The translations under genes and the position numbers were made by a program. Of a stretch of DNA of 64,000 nucleotides, positions 10,957-20,510 are shown piece after piece. The notes under the pieces were generated by a model, which did no database searches, had not been told where the DNA came from, and worked only from the letters and a program-made list of their open reading frames with translations. The stretch is taken from positions 682,001-746,000 of the forward strand of contig NZ_CP080575.1 of NCBI RefSeq assembly GCF_019575955.1, read 5' to 3'. Every line of letters begins with the position of its first letter. Within the stretch, counting starts at the first letter, position 1. This stretch comes from Nesterenkonia pannonica. Lineage in GTDB: Bacteria; Actinomycetota; Actinomycetes; Actinomycetales; Micrococcaceae.

Positions 10957-12098
10957 TCAGAGTTCGCCGCGGAACGCGCGGGACTGTAGGGAGGCGCTTA
11001 CCGTGTTCAGGGCCGTTCGCTTGTGAACGTACAGTTCACGCTGTTGCTCCAGGGTGGAAAGCCAGTGGGCGTAATGCTGTTGCGCTTCCCGTGGAGGTAC
11101 TAACACTGGGAAGCTCTTGACGAGCTTGGCACTCAAGTTCGGTTGCGTTCCGCCTTGGCCTAGGGCGCGAAGCCGGTCATAGCCGATCTTGAGTTGCGCG
11201 TGAAGAAACTCGGGGACGAAATGGCCGTTAGGAGGAATGACTGCACAGGCCTGGTTCGTCGTTGAGGGATCGCCAGGAGCCCACTTTGGCCGCGTGTCTT
11301 TCCTTGTCCGTACATGGCGATGACCACAGATCCCGGAGGGAAAATCCGTAGGGATGAGGCCTCGATTCCAGCTTCAGTGACGTGTTCCTCCGTCTCACTA
11401 ATCACTCCACTCACCTCTCCGGTCTTGATCCAGGGAGTAGATCCGCCGTAATAGTGAGGCTGTTTGCGGCTGGGAGTAGAGCCGCTTTGAACTGTGACGA
11501 GATCTCCTAGGGGAGATCCTCTTTGTAGAGGCGAATCGTCTACGAAACTCCGCGACGATGAGCGCATCGAAAAGTTCCGGTGCCGAGTCAGCTCTTGAGC
11601 GGAGACTTGTGACCTTGTCGAGGATGGCGGCGATACGGCGTTGTTCGGGAGGGGTGGGACCGCCGGAAGCTGGAGATTCAGGAAGTCCTTGACGGATGAT
11701 CGCTTGCGCCGAGGAACCGATCCGAATGCGATGGTGTCGAACTTCTGAACCATTGAGGGGGACAGAAGGATGTGGCGCAGGTACGAGGAATCGAACCCGT
11801 CTCGCACGCGGAATGTCGGGTACAGCGGAGAGATCACCCCAACGTCGAAGCGATCATTCTGCGCGAGCGCACCAGCCCAGAGCAGGTATGGGTTGAAAGC
11901 GAAGTCTTCGTGGCGGATGACCTTGTACCTCGAAACGTCGGTGGTCGCGAGACGCTTGTTGAAGCGTTCTTCTTGAGGAACGAAGCCGTTGTGCTCCGTC
12001 AGGGTCAGGACGGGAGCATCGTCCGTGGAAGCGCCGAAAGTCTCCTTGAACTCCTCGAGTACGTCGCCAATGCGCAGCGTTTCGGCAGCACCGCTCAC
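10957..12098 (-). CDS. hsdS: Type I restriction-modification specificity subunit (HsdS)
   Basis: Sets the DNA target of the HsdM/HsdR complex. Two target-recognition domains are visible: the first around HNGFVPQEERF to SSVKDFLNLQLP, the second around GSTPSRKQPHYYGGSTPWIK to MYGQGKTRG. Each is followed by a conserved helix, and the C-terminus ends SLQSRAFRGEL as in many HsdS proteins. Frames change near 11650, 11270 and 11165. The start overlaps the hsdM stop by four bases. With two domains it should recognise a bipartite sequence, which cannot be read from the protein here. Confidence 0.88.
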
Positions 12099-13635
12099 TT
12101 CAGGGTCTCCTTGAGGTCGGCGAGGCCTTGTCGGATTTCCTCGTCGAGCTTCTCTAGCTCGGCGATAATCTCCAGCGGGTCCTCGTGCTCCTCCTCCTCG
12201 AAAGCGACCTCCTTGTAGCGGTTGATGGAGAGGTCGTAATCGTTCGAAGCGACCTCCTCACGCGGCACAGTGAAGGACTGATCTGTACGGGCGCGCTCAC
12301 GCTCGGCGTCGTCCTTCTCCCGCCACCTGCGGACCAGATCCGGCAGATTGTTCTTGGCGTGCTCGGCATCGTCGATCTCAGCGTGGGGTCCGAGCTTCTC
12401 CACATCCAGCAGCGGCTGACGCTTGTCATCCAGGCTCAGACCATCCGCCGCGACGTCGTAGAACCACACCTGGTCTGTGGAGGACTCGCTGCCAGCGGTA
12501 TCGGTCTTGGTGAAGAACAGGATCGCCGTGGACACACCGGCATACGGCTTGAACACCCCCGAAGGAAGCTTCACCACAGCCTCCAATTTCTGGTCCTCCA
12601 CCAAGGTTCGTCGCAGGTTCTTATGCGCCTTAGAGGAACTGAACAGCACACCGTCGGGCACAATCACCGCAGCCCGGCCACCTGGAGCCAGCAGGCGCAG
12701 GAACAATGCCATGAACAGCAGCTCAGTCTTCTTCGTCTTCACCACCGAGAGCAGATCTTGCGACGTCGACTCATAGTCCAGGCTGCTTAGGCGAACGGTG
12801 GATTCGCCAGCACCATCGTGAAGTCCTCAGACTCCCCAACAGCCCCCTCAGACAACGAATCCCGGTACCGGATATCCGGGGATTCCACCCCGTGCAGCAT
12901 CATGTTCATCGACCCGATCCGCAGCATCGTCGAATCAAAGTCGTAGCCATGGAACATCTGCGCATGGAACTGCTCACGGTTCTCCGGGCGCATCAGCTCC
13001 GCTGAGTAATGCTCACGAATGTGATCAGCCGCGCTCACCAAGAAACCAGCCGTACCGCACGCAGGGTCAATAATCCGGTCCCCAGGCTTCGGGTCCATCA
13101 TCGCCACCATCGTCTCGATGATGTGCCGCGGCGTCCGGAACTGCCCATTCGTGCCCGACGTCGCGATCTTCGACAGCATGTACTCATACAAGTCACCCGT
13201 CGCATCCCTGTTCTCCATAGGGATCCCATCCACCATGTCCACCACACGGCCCAGCAGCGCAGCCGTCGGCACCGTGAACCGGGCATCCCGCATATGGTCC
13301 GAATACGTGGAAGCCCCAGCCGACGACTGATTGTCACCCAAGGCACGAAGGAACGGGAAGACCTCCTCCGCCATCACCTGGTGCATCGTGCCTGGATCCA
13401 GCTCCTTCAGCTTCGACCAGCGCAGATGATCCTGGTCTGCGGAGAAGATCGGGTTCTCCACCGGTTCGCCAGTCCGTTGGGCCCGTTTGAGTCTCAAAGA
13501 ATGCAGTTCATCCAGCCTGCGGATGAACAGCAGATAGGTAATCTGCTCGATCACCTCTAGAGGGTTCGATATACCACCGGACCAAAACGCATCCCAGAGC
13601 CGGTCCACCTTGCTGCGCACGTCACCCGTAACCAT
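12095..13635 (-). CDS. hsdM: Type I restriction-modification methyltransferase subunit (HsdM)
   Basis: SAM-dependent N6-adenine methyltransferase. The HsdM N-terminal helical bundle begins MVTGDVRSKVDRLWDAFW; then motif I DPACGTAGFLVS, the catalytic NPPF in VLANPPFA, and AAVIVPDGVLF. The internal ATG at 13635 is preferred over the upstream one at 13656 because homologous proteins begin near VRSKVDRLWDAFW. The only break is at 12787, where GCCTAAGC (coding strand) inserts a stop straight after NPPFA; restoring GCCGGC gives NPPFAGSLDYE, the normal family sequence. About 510 residues. Confidence 0.92.
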
Positions 13636-13688
13636 TAGCGATACCTTAACCGGCAACGTCCACCGCGAAGGTCATCCGCCTGCGGGGA

Positions 13689-13706
13689 GCCCCAGCGCGT
13701 GACCGT
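13689..13706 (+). repeat. Right 18-bp direct repeat of the restriction island
   Basis: Second exact copy of the repeat at 4038-4055. It lies 54 bases upstream of the hsdM start and directly before the rlmN promoter, whose -10 box begins three bases later. Joining the sequence left of the first copy to the sequence right of this one gives a short, sensible junction between the siderophore-interacting protein gene and rlmN. Confidence 0.85.
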
Positions 13707-13708
13707 GG

Positions 13709-13714
13709 GACAAT
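13709..13714 (+). promoter_or_regulatory. -10 box of rlmN, leaderless start
   Basis: GACAAT followed by 7 bases and the ATG at 13722. The spacing predicts transcription starting at or next to the start codon. Any -35 box would fall inside or next to the right island repeat. Confidence 0.5.
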
Positions 13715-13721
13715 GGCGAGG

Positions 13722-15026
13722 ATGTCTGAGACTTCTGACGCCCGTCCCCAGGTCCGCCCCAAGCCGAGGGCTGGACCCAGGCCCTGGATGCCGAGGGCAG
13801 GCCCAAGCTGCAGTTTGCCCAGTCCAAGCGCATCAAGCAGCCGCCGACGCACTTGGCCGACCTCGGCCTGGATGAACGCATCGCCAAGGCCAAGGAGATG
13901 GGGCTGCCCGGATTTCGGGCCAAGCAGCTGAGCGTCCACTACTTCCAGCACTACACCGCAGATCCGGATGCGATGACGGACCTTCCGGCCGCTGACAGGG
14001 AGAAGCTCGTCGAGGAGTTCCTGCCGCCGCTGCTCACCGAGATTCGGCGGCTGAAGACCGACGACGGCGCCACCATCAAGTTCCTGTGGCGGCTCTTCGA
14101 CGGAGCGATGGTGGAATCGGTGCTGATGCGGTATCGCAACCGCATCACGCTGTGCATCTCATCCCAGTGCGGATGCGGCATGAACTGCCCTTCTGCGCCA
14201 CGGGCCAGAACGGGTTGACCCGCAACATGTCCGCAGCCGAGATCGTGGACCAGATTGTGCAGGCCAACCGGGTCATCGCCGCCGCGAGCTCGACGCTCCC
14301 AACGCGGCCGAGGTCGCAGAGGAGGTCGACCACGCCGGGCTGGGCGAGGAGACCGACTTCGCCGATTCCGAGATCTCGCCGCTGAAGCAGGGGCAGGCAG
14401 CCTCCGCAGACGGGGATCGGTCTGGTCCGCAGCGGGTCGGCAACATCGTCTTCATGGGCATGGGAGCCGCTGGCGAACTACAAGCGGGTGATGAACGCCG
14501 TCCGGCGCATGGTCTCTCCGGCCCCGACGGGCTGGGCATGTCCGCCCGCGGCATCACGATCTCCACCGTGGGCCTGGTGCCCGCGATCCGGAAGCTGGCC
14601 GCGGAGGATCTGCCCATCACGTTCGCCCTGAGCCTCCACGCTCCGGATGACGAGCTGCGGGACGAGCTGATCCCCGTGAACGACCGGTGGAAGGCCGATG
14701 AGGCGATCGACGCCGCTTATGAGTACTACGAGCGCACGGGCCGCCGCGTCAGCATCGAGTACGCCCTGATCAAAGACATGAACGACCACCCGTGGCGGGC
14801 CGATCTGCTGGCGAAGAAGCTCAACGCCCGCGGGCGGGGCTGGGTGCACGTGAACCCGATCCCGCTGAATCCGACGCCGAACTCCGTGTGGACCTCGTCC
14901 GAGCCCGCCGTCATGCGAGAGTTCATCCGCCGTCTCAACGCCGCCGGGGTCCCGACGACGCTGCGCGACACTCGCGGCAAGGAGATCGACGGCGCGTGCG
15001 GGCAGCTGGCCGCAGCCGAGGACTGA
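13722..15026 (+). CDS. rlmN: 23S rRNA / tRNA adenine-C2 methyltransferase RlmN
   Basis: Radical-SAM enzyme that methylates A2503 of 23S rRNA and A37 of some tRNAs. The cluster motif CGMNCPFC is present after restoring one base near 14193, as are GLPGFRAKQL near the N-terminus, MGMGEPLANY, and the C-terminal LRDTRGKEIDGACGQL with the catalytic Cys. A long acidic insert (about 14290-14430) lies between the cluster and the MGMGEPL motif. The ATG at 13722 is preferred to 13713 because it is placed 7 bases after a -10 box. Frames change near 13760, 14193, 14285 and 14465. Confidence 0.92.
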
Positions 15027-15114
15027 GCCTCTGCGGCACCCTGATGGGGTGACCGGAGGCGCCGGGAGCAGGCGGCGCCCCTCACCTTCGAGCCTCTGCG
15101 AATGACAAGGTCTC

Positions 15115-15144
15115 TTGACATGCGGTGTCAAAGAAGCTTTACAT
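15115..15144 (+). promoter_or_regulatory. Promoter with palindromic operator of the XRE gene
   Basis: TTGACA (15115-15120) is the left arm of TTGACA-TGCGG-TGTCAA (15115-15131), a perfect 6-bp inverted repeat. A -10-like TTACAT lies at 15139-15144, 6 bases before the ATG at 15151. A repressor bound to the palindrome would cover the -35 box, so autoregulation by the XRE protein is likely. Confidence 0.6.
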
Positions 15145-15150
15145 GGAGTC

Positions 15151-15390
15151 ATGGTTTCGCAGGTCGCTGAGAAAGCTGCCCCGCGAGTGCGGGCAGCGCG
15201 CAAGGCGTGCGGGCTGACTCAGGCTCAGCTGGCGAATGCGGCGGGTGTAAGCCGCCAAACCGTCATTGCCATGGAGCGCGGTGATTACGCGCCGTCGGTA
15301 TACCTCGCCCTGCGCATCGCAGCCGAGCTGGGATCCACAGTCGAAGAGCTCTTCGGCGGAGCGCCGTCCACTGAAGGGGATCACCCGTGA
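15151..15390 (+). CDS. XRE-family transcriptional regulator
   Basis: About 79 residues, almost entirely one Cro/C1 helix-turn-helix: LTQAQLANAAGVSRQTV forms helices 2 and 3, then MERGDYAPSVYLALRIA. This small type is often encoded next to a membrane protein, as here. The ATG at 15151 is chosen over an in-frame TTG at 15115 because that TTG is the -35 box. No good ribosome site precedes the ATG. The stop overlaps the next start by ATG-A type coupling at 15387. Confidence 0.85.
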   Translation: MVSQVAEKAAPRVRAARKACGLTQAQLANAAGVSRQTVIAMERGDYAPSVYLALRIAAELGSTVEELFGGAPSTEGDHP

Positions 15391-15907
15391 CCAAGCTGAA
15401 CGCGATCGACCGGGCCGCCGCCAGGCTGGCCGACACCCGTGAGGGGTCACGATTCGACGAGCGCGAGCGCGCCGTCTACAGCGAATCTGCCACCTTCGCC
15501 AACACTCTGGGCATCCTCGTCGCACTGGTGGTCAGTCTCGTGCTCGCGAGCGTCGGGCACTTTGTCGCCTCCTTCGCGGTGCTGCTCACCATGGCCATCC
15601 CGGAAGCAGCGGCGGCCTGGTACTCCATGCGCCGCGGAGTGGATCCCACGAAGCTGCGCGACAGCGCATGGGACAAGCTCATCGTGTGGAGCACCATCGT
15701 GATGATGGCTCTGCTGTTCGTGGCGTGGAGCGCCCCATCTTCGCTGACCGCCCGATCTTCGACGCAGGGATCGCCGCTGACGCGCGGCCCACTGACTCGA
15801 CGTTCGTCCTCTGGGCAGTGGTTCTTTCCTGTCTCGTGCTGACTCTGTGGATGCAGCTCCAGCGGCACAGGATTCGCAGGGCCGAGCGCTCTGATCAGGA
15901 CGAGTGA
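15387..15907 (+). CDS. Small membrane protein paired with the XRE regulator
   Basis: About 173 residues. The N-terminus carries FDERERAVYSESATFA, then four hydrophobic segments (about residues 35-55, 60-78, 98-116 and 143-160). Membrane proteins with an acidic DERE-type N-terminus next to a short XRE regulator are common in actinobacteria and Firmicutes; their function is unknown. One frame change near 15737. Translation is coupled to the regulator. Confidence 0.65.
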
Positions 15908-15919
15908 CGGTGCCAGGGC

Positions 15920-16207
15920 TCAGTCCTCTCTGGGCGCGCCCTGCTCGGTGGGGCTGTGCTGCGCTGAGCGCATGCGCTGCAGCCGCTGCTCCTCCCGCTC
16001 CTGCATAGGGATGAGCTCACTGGGCTTCTCATAGGCGACGATCAGAGTCAGCATAGGTCCGAGAAGGGGCAGCATCACACTGAGGACGCCCAGGGCGAAC
16101 TTGTTGGCGAAGCTGAGGTGCTTGGCTCGAAGGACCAGCGCGAGCAGAGCCCAGCCTGCTGCCGCGACCGCTGCGACGAGCATCAGGGTCTCCACAGCGG
16201 TGGGCAT
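15920..16207 (-). CDS. Small membrane protein of unknown function
   Basis: About 95 residues with two strong hydrophobic segments (residues 5-25 and 38-58) and a charged tail rich in Glu, Gln and Arg. It converges on the preceding gene with 12 bases between the stops. The ATG at 16207 is preferred to a longer start because the segment before it is not membrane-like. No family recognised. Confidence 0.6.
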   Translation of the reverse strand: MPTAVETLMLVAAVAAAGWALLALVLRAKHLSFANKFALGVLSVMLPLLGPMLTLIVAYEKPSELIPMQEREEQRLQRMRSAQHSPTEQGAPRED

Positions 16208-16303
16208 CAGGGGCTCGCAGCCAGCAGTGTCATGTCTGCACGCTATCGGATGCGGGGGCATGGGGTATTGAGGCCGAGGTGCTCGAGTGGGACGGTGGAA
16301 TGT

Positions 16304-17209
16304 ATGACGCGAAGCATCACCGCCGGGATCGGGGTCGTCAGTGTCGTGACGCTCGCCGCGTGCGCACCCGACGAGGAGGCCGCCCAGCCCGAAGAGCCCC
16401 AGGAGACCGTCACCGAGACAGCCGCACCGGCCCCGGAGACTCAGGAGCTAAGCCGAGACGGAGACGGTCACCGAGGAGCCGGAGGCCGAGCCGACCGAAG
16501 CCGAGGCAGAGGAGCCGCCGGACCGCAGTGACCTGCCGCCTGAGGAGCAGGGCTACCCGGAGGGCGGTGCGGAGCGGGTCCCCGACGAGGAGCTGCCCGG
16601 CGATGGAGAGCCGGAAACCCTGTTCTACGGGGAGGAGGGCGATGAGCTCGGCGTCGCGGGACTCGATCCGGAGGATGCGCCCCTGGAGGTCTACGCCGCG
16701 CCCGCACCCGACGGTGAGGCTGAGGTAGTCGGCGGGCTGCAGCCCACCGATGCGGTCATCATGGCTTACCGCGAACGTCATAGCCCTGGTGACGACGACT
16801 TCGGAACGTGGGCTGAGGTCGAACTCGCTGACGGATATGGCTGGGTCGAGGGGGACCTCAGCCACTTCGGGGAACTGACGATGTCACGTCGAACTACATC
16901 GACGACGTGCCGCTTACTGAAGACCCCCAGGTGATCGCGGAAAGCGTGGCCGAACGCTCCCTAGGGGCTGACATCCAGGATGTCGACGACGGAGAGCAGG
17001 CAGGACCTGACTGGACGGTCATCTCTGCCCCGGAGGACTATGGCGAGGACTTCTACCGCGTCGACACCACCGGCCTGCGGGACGACGCGCAGATGGGCGA
17101 TCGCCTGTTCATCTACGTTGAGGAGAGTGCGGACGGCTATGAGCTCACTCAGGTGGAGGCCACGAATCTCTGCCGCAGGGGTGTCACCGACGAGGGCCTC
17201 TGCCTCTGA
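16304..17209 (+). CDS. Lipoprotein with bacterial SH3-like domain
   Basis: Signal peptide ending in the lipobox LAAC, then a long Glu/Pro/Thr-rich tether (to about residue 110), then an SH3-like fold with LEVYAAPAPD, the loop near VIMA-RERHS, and DGYGWVEGDLSHF. Such domains often bind cell-wall peptides. The frame is lost at 16447 (GCTAAGC) and near 16880. GCTTAC at 16764 probably hides Ala-Gly in the position where the family has a small residue. Surface-exposed; no obvious operon partner. Confidence 0.7.
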
Positions 17210-17219
17210 CGGGTCACCT

Positions 17220-17262
17220 CCGCATATGCGGCTGATAGTCTTTATTCGTGCCGCATATACGG
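17220..17262 (+). promoter_or_regulatory. Twin CCGCATATRCGG operator and leaderless promoter
   Basis: CCGCATATGCGG (17220-17231) is a perfect 12-bp palindrome. CCGCATATACGG (17251-17262) differs by one base and directly follows the GTG start. Between them, TAGTCT (17236-17241) is a -10 box 6 bases before the GTG at 17248. The two sites are 31 bases apart, about three helical turns, so dimers could bind the same face and block the promoter. Confidence 0.6.
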
Positions 17263-17640
17263 ATCAGTGACGCCGCCCAGTTCCTCGGCGTCAGCGACGA
17301 CACCCTCAGGCGTTGGATCTCATCAGGGGACCTGAGTGCGCTGACCGACGATGCCGGCAGGAAGGTGGTCGACGGAGCGGAGCTCGCGCGCTTCTCACGC
17401 TTAAGGCGCAGCGCCCAGCTTCCTCACCCTGAGGGCGCCTCCTCGGCCCGCAACCGGTTCGTAGGGCTGGTCACCCAGGTGACCTCCGACGCCGTCATGT
17501 CCCAGGTGGAGCTGCAGTGCGGGCCCTACCGCGTCGTCTCGCTCATCAGCACGGAGGCCGTCCGAGACCTGGGCCTGGAACCCGGAGTCGTGGCGACCGC
17601 GTCGATGAAGGCCACGAATGTCAGCGTCGAAAGGTCCTGA
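17248..17640 (+). CDS. Helix-turn-helix plus TOBE molybdate-type regulator
   Basis: About 130 residues. The N-terminus is a MerR/excisionase-like helix-turn-helix (ISDAAQFLGVSDDTLRRWI). The C-terminus is a TOBE (molybdate-binding) domain from NRFVGLVTQVTSDAVMSQV to SMKATNVSVE. This architecture is known from actinobacterial mop-like regulators next to mod genes. GCTTAAGGC near 17400 keeps the frame and may be a corrupted GCCGGC site. The modA gene starts 8 bases after the stop, so it is probably the local molybdate regulator. Confidence 0.85.
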   Translation: MPHIRISDAAQFLGVSDDTLRRWISSGDLSALTDDAGRKVVDGAELARFSRLRRSAQLPHPEGASSARNRFVGLVTQVTSDAVMSQVELQCGPYRVVSLISTEAVRDLGLEPGVVATASMKATNVSVERS

Positions 17641-17647
17641 GGCGCGG

Positions 17648-18393
17648 ATGAGGCGGCGAACTGCTCTGCTGCCTCTGGCCGCCCTGGCTCTGACGGGCTG
17701 CGCCCAGGCCTCGGATGAGGACACGGTGACGGTGTTCGCGGCTGCGAGTCTCAACGAAGCGTTCGAAGAGATCGGGAGCCTGTACACGCAGGAGACCGGC
17801 ACCGAGGTCGAGCTGAGCGTCGCGGGGTCCTCCGGCCTGGTCGAGCAGCTGGAGCACGGTGCGCCCGCCGATGTGTTCGCGACTGCAGACGAGCAGAGCA
17901 TGGAACGGGCCGCCGAAAGCGGCCTCCTCGCCGGGAACGCCGAGCTCTTCGCGTCCAACACTTTGGTGATCGCAGTCCCTGCCGGAAACCCCGCCGAGGT
18001 GGAGACCTTTGAAGACCTTGCGGACGCGACGGTGGATACAGTCCTCTGCGCGGAGGCGGTGCCCTGCGGCTCAGCATCCCTGCGTCTCGCCGCAGAGCAT
18101 GGTGTGAGCATCTCCCGGTCTCGGAGGAGATGTCCGTGACGGATGTGCTCGGCCGGGTGCGCAGCGCAGAAGCCGCAGCCTACCTCGTCTACACCACGGA
18201 CGTCCTGCAGGCCGGGGACGAGGTGGAGGGCATCGAGATCGAAGGCGCCGACGCCCACCCGAACCAGTATCCGATCGCACTGCTGCAGGATGCTCAGAGC
18301 CCGGAGGCGGGCGATGAGTTCGTGGACTTCGTCCTCGGCAGCGACGCTGCGCAGCAGGTCCTTCACGATGCTGGGTTCGGCGAGCCCCGGTGA
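17648..18393 (+). CDS. modA: Molybdate ABC transporter substrate-binding lipoprotein
   Basis: About 248 residues. Lipobox LTGC, then the ModA pattern VFAAASLNEAFEEIG, VAGSSGLVEQLEHGAPADVF (oxyanion-binding Ser residues) and VYTTDVL. One frame change near 18113. The 3' end overlaps modB by GTGA. Imports molybdate or tungstate together with modB. Confidence 0.9.
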
Positions 18394-19184
18394 CTGCGCT
18401 GAGCATCAGCCGCCCGCCCGCCTGGGTCCTGGTGCCCGGTCTGCTGGGCGCTGCGCTGATCCTGCTGCCGGTCACCGGCATGCTGACCCGGATCAGCTGG
18501 GCGGAGCTGCCTGCCCTGCTGACCTCCGAGTCCTCCCTGGCCGCACTGCGTCTGTCCGTCTGGACAGCATCGGCGGCCACCGTGCTCTGCATCATTCTCG
18601 GACTGCCTCTGGCGCTGATGCTCGCTCACGCCCGGTTCCGGGGACTGACGATCGTCCGTTCCCTGGTGCTGCTGCCGCTGGTGCTGCCTCCGGTGGTGGG
18701 CGGCCTCGCGCTTCTCTACACCTTCGGCAGCCAAGGGCTGCTCTCGGGTGCCCTGGATCTTTTCGGAGTGCAGATCGCATACACGTCCATCGCTGTGGTG
18801 CTCGCCATGACGTTCGTATCGATGCCCTTCCTCGTCATCAGCGTCGAGACCGCCGTGCGGGGCATGGACCGCCAGGTCATTGAGGCGGCCGCGGTGGACG
18901 GCACCGGCCGGACCGGGATCCTGCGCCACATCATCCTGCCGCTCATTGGCCCCGGCCTGGCCACTGGGGCGGTGCTCGCCTTCGCCCGCAGCCTGGGCGA
19001 GTTCGGCGCGACCCTCGCCTTCGCGGGCAATCGGGAGGGGGTCACGCGCACGCTGCCCCTGGAGGTCTACCTGCAGCGGGAGACGGACCCCGACGCCGCC
19101 GTCGCGCTCTCCCTGCTGCTGATCGGGGTCGCAGTCATCGTGATCAGTGCCGCCTACTCCCGTCGGCCGCAGTCGCAGCAGTGA
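18390..19184 (+). CDS. modB: Molybdate ABC transporter permease
   Basis: About 264 residues with six hydrophobic segments, the ABC permease EAA loop EAAAVDGTGRTGILRHIILP and ARSLGEFGATL, typical of ModB. Intact in one frame. Starts with GTG overlapping the modA stop. No ATPase (modC) follows; the next gene is convergent, so the ATPase must be encoded elsewhere or shared. Confidence 0.92.
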   Translation: MTALSISRPPAWVLVPGLLGAALILLPVTGMLTRISWAELPALLTSESSLAALRLSVWTASAATVLCIILGLPLALMLAHARFRGLTIVRSLVLLPLVLPPVVGGLALLYTFGSQGLLSGALDLFGVQIAYTSIAVVLAMTFVSMPFLVISVETAVRGMDRQVIEAAAVDGTGRTGILRHIILPLIGPGLATGAVLAFARSLGEFGATLAFAGNREGVTRTLPLEVYLQRETDPDAAVALSLLLIGVAVIVISAAYSRRPQSQQ

Positions 19185-19188
19185 GCGC

Positions 19189-20387
19189 TCAGCCGCGGGC
19201 GTGGAAGCTGAGGATGCGTTCCAGGCCCTCAGCGACCTTCGCCGGGCCGGGTGCCAGCGAGACTCGGATCCACTCGTGACCGTTGACGCGGTCGAAGTCG
19301 GTCCCTGGGACCACCGCCACCCCGCCGTGCTCCAGGAGCGCCTCAGCGTAGGCCGTGGCATCGCGGTGCTGTCCGGGACCCTCGCCCAGGTGCCTGCCCA
19401 GGTGCGCATACACGTAGAACGCGCCGTCGGCGGGAGCCAGCTCTCCCCATCCCAGCTCGGGCAGGGCTTCCAGCACATGCTGACGCGCCTGGGCGTACCC
19501 CGCCGCCTGGGCCCTGCAGAACTCCATCGACTCCGCGCTGAAGGCCTCCGTCGCAGCGAGCTGCGAGCCGTGAGGGGCCGAGAGGGTGACGTTGCTTACC
19601 AGCCGCTCCACCGCATCCACCAAGTGCTCAGGAGGACGGCCCACCCCAGCCGCCAGCCCGGCATGCCCCAGAACTTGGAGAACGAGGACACGACGATGGC
19701 GTCCTCGGACGTCTCGAGCGCACTGACTGAGGGCTGGGTGTAGCTGATGCCGTGATAGATCTCGTCGCTGATCAGCTGGACCCCGTTCTGCGTGCACCAG
19801 CTGCTGAGTCGGCTGAGCTGCTCGCGGTCCAGCATGGTGCCCGTGGGGTTCGCGGGGAGGCGACGACAAGGCCCTTCAGCGGCCTTTCGCGGTGGACCGC
19901 GCTCAGCTGCTCCACCGTGGGCTGGAAGCGTGCCTCCGGGCCGCAGTCGAGGTCTTCGACGATGATTCCCAGGCTGCTCAGGATGTTCCGGTACGCCGGG
20001 TAGCCCGGCCGGGCCAGGGCCACGCGGTCCCCGTGGTCGAACGCGGCCAGGAAGCTCAGCACGAAGGCGCCTGAGGAGCCGGTGGTCACCGCAACCCGCT
20101 CCGCAGGCACATCGACTCCGTACCAGTCCCGGCAGTGGGCGGCGATGGAGTCGCGCAGCGGCCTCAGGCCGAGCGCGGGGGCGTAGTTCAGCACAGTCTG
20201 GGCGGAGTGGACCCGGGCTGCCGCCTCGTTGACGCCCGGAGGGCGCCGCCGCCGGGCTCGCGGCGGTGAGGAGACGATGTCCCTGCTTAGGCGGCGCGAA
20301 GCTCCTCAATGCGCCCCACGATCCGCATCACCTCGAAGCCGGGTATGCCGGAACGCTCAGAGGACTGACGCGGGGGTGGGGATGCAT
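19189..20387 (-). CDS. Pyridoxal-phosphate aminotransferase, class I/II
   Basis: About 395 residues. Fold-type I signatures: NYAPALGLRPLRDSI, TTGSSGAFVL, the aspartate in SDEIYHGISY, the PLP lysine in SSFSKFWGMPGWRLGW, and the C-terminal Arg in EWIRVSLAP. Probably acts on an amino acid such as aspartate or alanine; the substrate is not clear. Breaks at 20285 (GCCTAAGC on the coding strand; GCCGGC gives AAGRDIV), in the Gly-rich run near 20250, near 19855 and near 19630. TAGGCT (coding strand, 20395-20400) lies 7 bases before the ATG, a leaderless promoter. Confidence 0.85.
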
Positions 20388-20406
20388 AGAGGCAAGCCTA
20401 GCGGTA

Positions 20407-20431
20407 AGCCCTGCGGGTGCTCCGCAGGGCT
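20407..20431. other. Hairpin between divergent genes
   Basis: Two perfect 10-base arms (AGCCCTGCGG and CCGCAGGGCT) around a 5-base loop. It has no T-tract and lies upstream of both neighbours, so it is not a normal terminator; it may be an operator. Confidence 0.5.
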
Positions 20432-20510
20432 GAACATCGGCTGATCAGTGCGTTGTGGTGTCAGTGCTAACGTGCCCGTTCAACCACACGCTTTAAGGAG
20501 CACTTTCGTC

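Noticed and set aside
4038-13706. Integrase, transposase or tRNA attachment site for the island
   Set aside because: No recombinase motif was found in any frame between the repeats, and the repeat does not look like a tRNA 3' end.
15249-15256. GTAAGC in the XRE gene as another corrupted GCCGGC
   Set aside because: Here it encodes Val-Ser in AGVSRQTV, the normal helix-turn-helix sequence, so it is probably genuine. The in-frame CTAAGC at 9787 was left as genuine for a similar reason.
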